From JAHIVN01 sp018816645 (lineage in GTDB: Bacteria; Patescibacteriota; Dojkabacteria; JAHIVN01), in NCBI GenBank assembly GCA_043816305.1, contig JBDRHZ010000039.1:1-17928 (forward strand): a stretch of DNA of 17,928 bases, given 5' to 3'. How positions within the stretch are numbered: the first letter of the stretch is position 1; each line of letters opens with the position of its first letter. Below are positions 7,015 through 13,453 of this stretch, one piece after another. The position numbers and the translations under genes were made by a program. A model generated the notes under the pieces. That model saw only the letters and a program-made list of their open reading frames with translations, was not told where the DNA came from and did not search any database.

Positions 7015-8763
7015 ATGAAATATTCAAAATTATTTGGGAAAACTGTCCGGGAAGCAAAGAAGGAAATGACTGCAAAGTCTCACCAGCTTCTTTATACTGG
7101 AGGATTTATTCGTGAGCTATCAGCTGGAAGATATGAGTTTCTACCTCTGGGATTCAGAGTTTGGAAGAAGCTTGTAAATGTAATTGATGAGGAAATGGAA
7201 GCAATTAGTTCTCAGAGATTCAGTATTCCCATTCTTCAGCCAATGGAGTTTTGGGCAAAATCCAATAGAGACAAAGCATGGGGAAAATCTCTCATGAAAA
7301 TCAAGGACCGAACTGGAGCTGAATTTGCCTTAAGCGCTACTGGTGAAGGAGTTGTTACCGAAATGGTAGCCGGAACAAATCCTACCTACAAAGATCTTCC
7401 TGTTATCGTCCATCAGTTTATCATCAAGCTGAGAGATGAAAAAAGAGCAAGAGGAGGTCTCCTTCGAACTCGTGAGTTTGTCATGAAAGACGCCTATTCC
7501 TTCCATGATACAGAAGAAGATTTCATGAACACTTATGACGACTTCTACAAAGCATACTCCAGAATTTGCGAAAGGATTGGTCTCAACTATTATGCTTGTA
7601 TAGCAGACAGCGGTCCTCTTGGTGGAGATTATTGCCATGAGTTTCAGATCCCTTGCGATGCAGGAGAAGACCATATCGTAAAGTGTGAAAAGTGTGATTA
7701 TGCAGCAAATGTCGAAAAGGCTGAATTCGTAAGAAAGGAAGTAAACAAGAAAGAAGAAATGAAGGAATACAAAATGGCAGACTTGCCGGAAAAAGTGCAG
7801 AAAATCAAAGATCTGATGAAACATTACGATATGCCTGCAGAAATGTTCATAAAAAATGTTCTTTACAAAACTCTTGATGGAAAAAAGCTGATCATCGCAA
7901 CTGTCACTGGTGATCTTGACGTTAATTCCGTGAAATTAGCTAAAGCAGTAGGCGAAGATGAACTTGAGATAGGTGAAGATGTGGATTTGAAATCTATCGG
8001 CTCCAAAACAGGATATCTGCACTCATGGGGCTATGATGAGCACAAAGACAGGATAATTTATGTCGTAGATGAGGGAATAACCAAAACAAGAAACCTCTAC
8101 GGCGGGTACAAAACTGCAACCCAGGATCCGCTAAATGTAAACTACGGACGGGATTTCGAAGCTGATATCGTAGCAGACATAGCCGAACCTTATGATGGTG
8201 CTATTTGTGGAAAATGTAGAGGAGTGCTAAAGCTCATAAGATCGATAGAATGGGGTCATATATTCAAATACGATCACTTCTATACAAAGCATCACGACGG
8301 ATTTTTTACAGACCGGGACGGACAAAAAAAGTTGATGTACATGGGTGCCTACGGGATTGGGATAGGCAGATCTTTAGCAACTGTAGTGGAGACACATCAT
8401 GACGATAAAGGCATCAGCTGGCCTATAAGTGTTGCACCTTACAAGGTCCATCTGGTATCTCTAGGAGAAGACAAAGCTGTAAATAAAAAGGCGCTGTCTC
8501 TTTACGAAGAGATTGAAAAAGCCGGAATCGAAATACTCTGGGATGATCGAATCGATGTGTCCGCAGGAGTAAAATTTAATGATGCAGATCTGATTGGGAT
8601 TCCGATAAGATTAATAGTCAGCGAGAAAAGTCTAGGCAAAGGTGGTATTGAAATGAAGTTAAGAAAGAATAAAGAAAGCGAGATAATAAAAGCTGATAAT
8701 CTCTTAGAAGTGTTGAGAGAGAAGATTACTCAACTTGAAGATGAGCTAATACCGAAAAAGTAA
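7015..8763 (+). CDS. proS: Prolyl-tRNA synthetase (bacterial type)
   Basis: 582 residues, close to the usual 560-570 of bacterial ProRS. It charges tRNA-Pro with proline in the cytoplasm. Class II synthetase signatures are clear: motif 2 RDEKRARGGLLRTREFVMKD (140-159) and motif 3 GIGIGRSLATVVE (447-459), with the C-terminal anticodon-binding domain from about 475 on. The insertion between motifs 2 and 3 (about 240-390) corresponds to the editing (YbaK-like) domain that clears mischarged Ala-tRNA-Pro. It is bounded by CEKC (224-227) and CGKC (398-401), a pair of CxxC knuckles that could bind zinc. The start ATG has only A-rich sequence before it and no Shine-Dalgarno. It is divergent from the sensor genes and followed after 96 nt by pcm. 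Confidence 0.97.
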   Translation: MKYSKLFGKTVREAKKEMTAKSHQLLYTGGFIRELSAGRYEFLPLGFRVWKKLVNVIDEEMEAISSQRFSIPILQPMEFWAKSNRDKAWGKSLMKIKDRTGAEFALSATGEGVVTEMVAGTNPTYKDLPVIVHQFIIKLRDEKRARGGLLRTREFVMKDAYSFHDTEEDFMNTYDDFYKAYSRICERIGLNYYACIADSGPLGGDYCHEFQIPCDAGEDHIVKCEKCDYAANVEKAEFVRKEVNKKEEMKEYKMADLPEKVQKIKDLMKHYDMPAEMFIKNVLYKTLDGKKLIIATVTGDLDVNSVKLAKAVGEDELEIGEDVDLKSIGSKTGYLHSWGYDEHKDRIIYVVDEGITKTRNLYGGYKTATQDPLNVNYGRDFEADIVADIAEPYDGAICGKCRGVLKLIRSIEWGHIFKYDHFYTKHHDGFFTDRDGQKKLMYMGAYGIGIGRSLATVVETHHDDKGISWPISVAPYKVHLVSLGEDKAVNKKALSLYEEIEKAGIEILWDDRIDVSAGVKFNDADLIGIPIRLIVSEKSLGKGGIEMKLRKNKESEIIKADNLLEVLREKITQLEDELIPKK

Positions 8764-8767
8764 TTTT

Positions 8768-8841
8768 GATAATCAGGTAACAGGTATCCTGTTTCTGGTA
8801 TCCAGTGATTGTGAACAGCTACCTGTTACCCGTTATCTTTT
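8768..8841 (+). terminator. Long imperfect hairpin after proS
   Basis: GATAA-TCA-GGTAACAGGTA (8768-8786) pairs with TACCTGTTACC-CG-TTATC (8820-8837), 16 matched pairs around a small bulge, then TTTT (8838-8841). The loop region holds two smaller hairpins (ACAGG-TAT-CCTGT and CTGG-TAT-CCAG). It starts 5 nt after the proS stop and ends 19 nt before pcm. A terminator or processing structure is likely; the short T-run makes it a weak terminator. Confidence 0.55.
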
Positions 8842-8859
8842 CCAGTTCTCTGATACAAA

Positions 8860-9489
8860 ATGTCAAATAAAGGTTACAACCAATTAATCGACGACCTCAT
8901 TCGTTCCGGCTATCTCAAGACACCACGAATAATATCAGCTTTCAGAAAATTCGAGCGCAAATACTTTGTTCCGGCTTCTATGTCAAGTTTCGCTAATGTT
9001 AATAAGCCCCTTCCCCTAGGTTCAGCGCAGACTATTTCACAACCGCTCACAGTAGCTTTCATGCTAGAACTTCTGCAGCCGGCAAAAGGAAATAGAGTTT
9101 TGGAAATAGGCGGAGGATCCGGATGGCAGACGGCAATCCTATCAGATATCGTGGGAAAGAATGGTAAGATTTATTCGTATGAAATTGTTAGATCATTAAC
9201 CGAGTTTGGTAAACATAATCTAGGAAAATTTCAGCTTGAGAATGTAGTTTTCGAGCATAGAGACGTATCATTAGGTTACCCAGAAGAGGCTCCTTATAAC
9301 AAAATAATTTCTGGTGCAGCTTTCGAGGAGATACCTCAGGAATTAAAAGAACAGCTCGAAATAAGCGGAACACTCGTTGCTCCGACAAAAGCTGATGATG
9401 TGAGGAGAATTCGACGCACCGCAGAAACGGAATTCAAAGAAGAAATATACCCTGGGTTCGCTTTTGTCCCCATAAGGCAACAATTGTAG
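8860..9489 (+). CDS. pcm: Protein-L-isoaspartate O-methyltransferase
   Basis: 209 residues, the normal length. The enzyme methylates L-isoaspartyl residues of aged proteins with S-adenosylmethionine so they can revert to aspartate. The family signature AQTISQP is at 56-62, the SAM-binding motif I VLEIGGGSGWQTA at 80-92, and the acidic ribose-binding residue E108 in YSYEIV. The annotation is based on these motifs; the C-terminal part is more divergent but of the right size. It lies between proS and clpC on the same strand and has no Shine-Dalgarno. Its last codons overlap the left arm of a long inverted repeat. Being next to clpC places protein repair beside protein unfolding. Confidence 0.93.
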   Translation: MSNKGYNQLIDDLIRSGYLKTPRIISAFRKFERKYFVPASMSSFANVNKPLPLGSAQTISQPLTVAFMLELLQPAKGNRVLEIGGGSGWQTAILSDIVGKNGKIYSYEIVRSLTEFGKHNLGKFQLENVVFEHRDVSLGYPEEAPYNKIISGAAFEEIPQELKEQLEISGTLVAPTKADDVRRIRRTAETEFKEEIYPGFAFVPIRQQL

Positions 9490-9552
9490 AACGATTGATC
9501 AACTGTAGTTTAACAATTGTTTTACAGTTATCCCACAATCGTTCTACAATCG
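9481..9552. repeat. Nested long inverted repeat between pcm and clpC
   Basis: Outer arms CAATTGTAGAACGATTG (9481-9497) and CAATCGTTCTACAATCG (9536-9552) pair at 16 of 17 positions. Inside, AACTGTA (9501-9507) pairs with TACAGTT (9523-9529), and the centre is the palindrome AACAATTGTT (9512-9521). The arms look like variants of one word (CAATTGTAGAAC, CAACTGTAGTTT, and reverse forms). The left arm covers the pcm stop codon. No T-run follows. It ends 4 nt before the CIRCE-like operator. Confidence 0.75.
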
Positions 9553-9556
9553 CCGC

Positions 9557-9583
9557 CTAGCACTCTTGCATACCGACTGCTAA
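9557..9583 (+). promoter_or_regulatory. CIRCE-like HrcA operator at clpC
   Basis: CTAGCACTC (9557-9565), exactly 9 nt, then GACTGCTAA (9575-9583). The known CIRCE consensus is TTAGCACTC-N9-GAGTGCTAA, so 16 of 18 arm positions match with the exact spacing. The -35 hexamer of the clpC promoter lies inside the spacer, so a bound HrcA repressor would block RNA polymerase. This predicts heat-shock derepression of clpC. HrcA itself is not encoded in the window. Confidence 0.8.
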
Positions 9584-9594
9584 TGAGTTATACT
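9566..9594 (+). promoter_or_regulatory. clpC promoter
   Basis: TTGCAT (9566-9571), a 17-nt spacer, and TATACT (9589-9594, five of six to consensus). The predicted leader is about 23-25 nt with no Shine-Dalgarno. The promoter is interleaved with the CIRCE-like operator. Confidence 0.7.
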
Positions 9595-9624
9595 TAGCTC
9601 GTTTAATTTAGAAAATCAATTCAA

Positions 9625-12252
9625 ATGATCTGCCAAAACTGCAACCAACGCGAAGCTACAACTCAAATTACACGTGAAGTAAACGGCCAACGTTCAACTG
9701 CTGATCTTTGCGCTGTATGTGCTGCACAGCTTCAAAATAGTGGAGGAGATCCTTTTGGAATGTACGGCTTCTCAGATTATTCTGCTCCTTCGGAACGCAC
9801 TAATATTGCAGACTTGCTTTCAGAAAGAGCAAAGGAAGCCATAGGGGAGGCACTCAAAATAGCATCTGCTAAAAAGGCAAAAAACATGGATACTGAGCAC
9901 TTGCTTTACGGATTGACACAGAACGATGAGGTAATGGACAGAGTATTCAAAGAGCTGGATATCGACAAAGAAGCTTTAATCGAGTTTCTAGATGAACAGA
10001 TGAGTGAAGGAACATATGAAGGTGAGCAGCCTGGACTTACTCCAAGAGCAAAAAGGGTCTTGGAGCTTGCATTTCAGGAAGCAAGGGAGCTTGGGCACAA
10101 CTACATCGGTTCTGAACATATTTTCCTGGGACTAATCAGAGAATGTGAAGGACTTGCTGCTCAAACTCTTGGCAAATACGGCATATCACACACAAAAGCT
10201 AGGCAAGCAATAGTCAAGGTTGTAGGAGAGGGAGATAAAGAGGGAAAAAAGATAAAGGATAAAAGCGAAACTCCAAATCTGGATAAATATTCAAGGGACC
10301 TGACTCAGATAGCAAAAGAAGGAAAAATTGATCCTGTGATAGGCAGAAGTGACGAGATAACCCGTGTTGTAGAGATACTTTCCAGAAGAAAGAAAAACAA
10401 TCCAGTACTAATAGGCGAACCCGGAGTGGGGAAAACTGCCATAGCAGAAGGACTTGCTCAAAGAATTGCCACAGAAAACGTCCCAGAAGTTTTGAGAGGT
10501 AAGAAGGTAAAAGCCCTGGACATCGGTCAGCTGCTAGCCGGATCAAAATTCCGAGGAGAATTTGAAGAGCGGGCAAAAAAAGTGATAAATGAAATAGAAA
10601 AAGCCGGCAGAGATGTAATTCTCTTTATAGATGAGCTTCATACTATTGTTGGTTCAGGAGCTCAGGAAGGGCAACTCGATCTTTCAAATATGTTGAAACC
10701 TGCTCTTGCGCGCGGAGATCTGCAAGTTATCGGGGCTACAACTCTGAGTGAATATAAAAAGTACATAGAAAAAGACGCTGCACTGGAAAGAAGATTTCAG
10801 CCTATACTGATCGAAGAGCCGACAGTTGACCAAACGATAGAAATACTGAAAGGCATAAGAGATAAATATGAAGCGCATCACCGTGTGAAAATTTCTAATG
10901 AAGCCCTTATCTTTGCCGCTGAGTTGTCCGATAGATACATCAAAGATCGTTTTCTGCCAGATAAGGCAATCGATATAGTTGACGAAGCTGCAAGCCATGT
11001 ACGTTTAGATGTTACCAGTGAACCTGAAGAATTGAGGAGTAAGCATTCTGAGATCAAAAAACTTGAATCTGAAAGGGAATCGCTCACTAGAGGCAACAAA
11101 CATAAAGAAGCAGCCGAATTGAAGCAAAGAATTGAGAAGCTCAAAGAGGAAATCAACCCGCTTGAAGACGAGTGGAGAAAGAAAAGAGGTACTGGGACAC
11201 CAGAAGTGCAGAAAGAAGATATCGCCGAGATAATCTCTCGATCAACTGGAATCCCCGTTTCCGAGCTGAAAGAGGAGGAAAGAGAAAAACTTATAAAACT
11301 AGAAGAAAGAATTCACGAAAAAATCATCGGACAGGATGAGGCAGTCAAAGCGGTATCTGAATCTATACGCAGGGCAAGAGTAGGACTGAAAAACCCAAAG
11401 CGCCCAATCGCCTCGTTCATATTTCTTGGGCCAACCGGAGTAGGCAAGACTGAGCTGACAAGTGCATTGGCGGAACTCGTCTTTGGAGATGAGGAGGCTA
11501 TGATCCGGCTCGATATGAGTGAGTATATGGAAAGACATGCAGTATCAAGACTTGTCGGTTCACCACCGGGATATGTAGGACATGAAGAAGGCGGCCAGCT
11601 GACTGAACAGGTACGCCAGCATCCATATAGTGTGATCTTGATTGATGAGATAGAAAAGGCTCACCCTGATGTTTTCAACATTCTTTTGCAGATTCTCGAA
11701 GACGGAAGACTGACAGACGGTAAAGGAAGAACAGTAGACTTCAAGAACACAATAATAATTGCAACAAGCAATGTAGGAGCTGATATGATCCTTGAGCATC
11801 TTGGTGGGACGAAAGACACTGATGACGGGAAAATGATCAAGTTCCAGGACAAGAAGGGCGAAAAGAAAACAAAGTCCTGGGACGAATTAAAAGAAGAGTT
11901 AATGAAAGAACTTAAGAAAGTATTCAGACCTGAATTTATAAACAGGGTTGATGACATCATAGTTTTTCATGCTCTCGACAAGGATCAAATTCTCCAAATA
12001 GTAGATCTGGAAATAGCAAAGACATCCCAGCTATTAAAAGGACAAGGAATAAGTCTCGAAGTAACTCCAAAGGCGAAGTTAAAGCTTGGAGAAATGGGCT
12101 ATGATCCGCAGTTTGGAGCCAGGCCGCTTAGAAGAGTTATACAAAAAGAGGTTGAAAACCCGCTGGCAGACAAGATGCTTTCAAGCGAGTTCAAGTCGGG
12201 GGATGCTGTGAAAGTTAAGCTTGCAAAAGGTATGTTTGTATTTGAAAAGTAG
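9625..12252 (+). CDS. clpC: ClpC-type AAA+ unfoldase with N-terminal McsA-like zinc finger
   Basis: 875 residues, longer than typical ClpC (about 810). ClpC is a hexameric ATP-driven unfoldase that normally feeds proteins to ClpP. Residues 1-35 (MICQNCNQREAT, then LCAVC) form a CxxC-CxxC finger like the N-terminus of the ClpC adaptor McsA. Two Clp N-repeats follow (about 60-200). Domain D1 has Walker A GEPGVGKT (264-271), Walker B VILFIDE (331-337), pore loop KFRG and arginine finger ERR (388-390). A UVR-type middle coiled coil lies at about 470-512. D2 has Walker A GPTGVGKT (602-609), Walker B ILIDE (681-685), pore loop GYVG and a GARPLRR sensor 2. All ATPase residues look intact. The ClpP-docking loop after SNVGAD is atypical: no VGF tripeptide is visible, the nearest being IKF. 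Promoter and CIRCE-like operator are upstream; a metallopeptidase gene follows 21 nt downstream. Confidence 0.95.
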   Translation: MICQNCNQREATTQITREVNGQRSTADLCAVCAAQLQNSGGDPFGMYGFSDYSAPSERTNIADLLSERAKEAIGEALKIASAKKAKNMDTEHLLYGLTQNDEVMDRVFKELDIDKEALIEFLDEQMSEGTYEGEQPGLTPRAKRVLELAFQEARELGHNYIGSEHIFLGLIRECEGLAAQTLGKYGISHTKARQAIVKVVGEGDKEGKKIKDKSETPNLDKYSRDLTQIAKEGKIDPVIGRSDEITRVVEILSRRKKNNPVLIGEPGVGKTAIAEGLAQRIATENVPEVLRGKKVKALDIGQLLAGSKFRGEFEERAKKVINEIEKAGRDVILFIDELHTIVGSGAQEGQLDLSNMLKPALARGDLQVIGATTLSEYKKYIEKDAALERRFQPILIEEPTVDQTIEILKGIRDKYEAHHRVKISNEALIFAAELSDRYIKDRFLPDKAIDIVDEAASHVRLDVTSEPEELRSKHSEIKKLESERESLTRGNKHKEAAELKQRIEKLKEEINPLEDEWRKKRGTGTPEVQKEDIAEIISRSTGIPVSELKEEEREKLIKLEERIHEKIIGQDEAVKAVSESIRRARVGLKNPKRPIASFIFLGPTGVGKTELTSALAELVFGDEEAMIRLDMSEYMERHAVSRLVGSPPGYVGHEEGGQLTEQVRQHPYSVILIDEIEKAHPDVFNILLQILEDGRLTDGKGRTVDFKNTIIIATSNVGADMILEHLGGTKDTDDGKMIKFQDKKGEKKTKSWDELKEELMKELKKVFRPEFINRVDDIIVFHALDKDQILQIVDLEIAKTSQLLKGQGISLEVTPKAKLKLGEMGYDPQFGARPLRRVIQKEVENPLADKMLSSEFKSGDAVKVKLAKGMFVFEK

Positions 12253-12273
12253 CTATCAACGACAAATTTAAAT

Positions 12274-13092
12274 ATGGAAACAATATCAGTAAGCCAAGAA
12301 TTAACTCCCCAGAGCTTTTGGAGGAAATGTTTTCCTCTTGTCACCACAGAGACCTTAACCCTGGCAAAGGCTTCGTTAGAACAAACAAGAAGACAAGCAT
12401 TCGAACAGTTTGAGACGCCACATACAATAGATAATATAGAAGATCAACCTGATTTCGACATATCGTTGATTATTGAAGATTACAAAAGAACGCTTGAAGC
12501 GCTTGAGGGACTTAGAGAGCGACAGGAGTCAGATTTGCTTCCTGAGCGATTAAGAACAGCATTGACTTGGTTTTTTAGTAACTACGATCAAACTAAAAAT
12601 CATCTTCAATCTCCTGAAACAATCCCTCCGCCCAGAGTGCTTGTCGCCATCATTCCTTCGGACACAGCGACAGCAAATGCTGCACTGGGAATTGCTGGGA
12701 AGGGAGTTAACGGAGAAATTCATTTTGTACTTTATTTATACGCTACAAATTTCAGTAAGCTGGATATTGACTGGCAGGCGGTAACAATTGGACATGAATA
12801 CTCACATTTTTTATTTGCAGACTCCATACCACAACCAGATGAAATATCAGCAATGATAGTCTCAGAAATTATTTCGGAGGCCTATGCATTTCATTTTGAT
12901 CTTTCAAATTTGGTTTTTATAGCGTTGGCTTATGGCAAAGAACCTCATCTGGATGAAATGTTTTCAGAAGAAAATTACACTTTATTTTTATTGCAACTAG
13001 CCTTTTCAACGGTAAAACGAAAATATCAACTACTAGATCCGGAGAATTTGACTGGCGCACTAGATGTAATAAAAGGATTGGAACAAGGCTGA
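12274..13092 (+). CDS. Predicted HExxH zinc metallopeptidase (DUF2268-like)
   Basis: 272 residues. The motif GHEYSH (173-178) is an HExxH zinc site, followed about 20 residues later by SEIISEAYAFHF, whose E198 or E202 could be the third ligand, as in gluzincins. The layout, a long helical N-terminal part, a strand segment RVLVAIIPS, then the HExxH helix, resembles DUF2268 predicted proteases; this family match is from memory and is tentative. No signal peptide or membrane segment is evident, so it is probably cytosolic. It starts 21 nt after clpC on the same strand with no promoter or terminator between, so it is likely co-transcribed and under the same HrcA-type control. A role in stress proteolysis with ClpC is an inference from position only. 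Confidence 0.7.
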   Translation: METISVSQELTPQSFWRKCFPLVTTETLTLAKASLEQTRRQAFEQFETPHTIDNIEDQPDFDISLIIEDYKRTLEALEGLRERQESDLLPERLRTALTWFFSNYDQTKNHLQSPETIPPPRVLVAIIPSDTATANAALGIAGKGVNGEIHFVLYLYATNFSKLDIDWQAVTIGHEYSHFLFADSIPQPDEISAMIVSEIISEAYAFHFDLSNLVFIALAYGKEPHLDEMFSEENYTLFLLQLAFSTVKRKYQLLDPENLTGALDVIKGLEQG

Positions 13093-13140
13093 TGTATAGA
13101 ATAAACTTTACGCCAGCAAAATTTTCAATCCCTTCATAAT

Positions 13141-13169
13141 TTGCTCTCACATCCTAAAAGTACTAATAT
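13141..13169 (+). promoter_or_regulatory. Candidate promoter of the small Cys-rich membrane gene
   Basis: TTGCTC (13141-13146), a 17-nt spacer and TAATAT (13164-13169). Its position favours ATG 13204 as the translation start over the upstream TTG 13141 or ATG 13168, which fall in or before the promoter. Confidence 0.4.
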
Positions 13170-13203
13170 GTCATCAGAACTTTACACTTTTTATATATCT
13201 TCT

Positions 13204-13452
13204 ATGTCGGATCATAATGAGTCTGCAAGTCAGCCCAAAAAGAAAAAAAGTCCTTGGATCTGGATCGCAGGTTTAGGCTGCGGATGTTTACTCATACTCG
13301 GCTGCATCTGCTCTGCGTGTGTTGTTCTCTCTCTGGCAAGTGAAAGCTTTGCAAACAGCTGGAAGGATGAGATGAAAAAGCAGGGATACTGTGAAGAACT
13401 TGAAAAGCAAAACATCGATCCTAACGAAGATCCGTTAGGGATTTGTGAGTAA
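13204..13452 (+). CDS. Small Cys-rich single-pass membrane protein, unknown
   Basis: 82 residues from ATG 13204. A polar start with four lysines (PKKKKSPW) precedes one hydrophobic segment, GLGCGCLLILGCICSACVVL, which contains five cysteines. A short charged tail carries two more (GYCEEL and LGICE). The lysine cluster before the segment suggests the N-terminus stays inside and the tail is outside. Cysteines inside the membrane segment could be lipidated, bind metal or pack helices; nothing in the sequence decides. No family is recognised. Its stop is 1 nt from the stop of the convergent gene on the other strand. In-frame earlier starts at 13141 and 13168 are judged less likely. Confidence 0.6.
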   Translation: MSDHNESASQPKKKKSPWIWIAGLGCGCLLILGCICSACVVLSLASESFANSWKDEMKKQGYCEELEKQNIDPNEDPLGICE

Positions 13453-13453
13453 A

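Noticed and set aside
7330..7824. Minus-strand frame of 164 codons inside proS
   Set aside because: Antisense to a conserved synthetase; hydrophobic Phe/Cys-rich composition is typical of a shadow frame.
10214..11960. Several minus-strand open frames of 80-120 codons inside clpC
   Set aside because: They lie entirely opposite a strongly conserved AAA+ gene, have no family features and are expected from its codon usage.
12917..13150. Minus-strand frame across the end of the metallopeptidase gene
   Set aside because: Antisense to the peptidase C-terminus and the following promoter; no domain or start signal.
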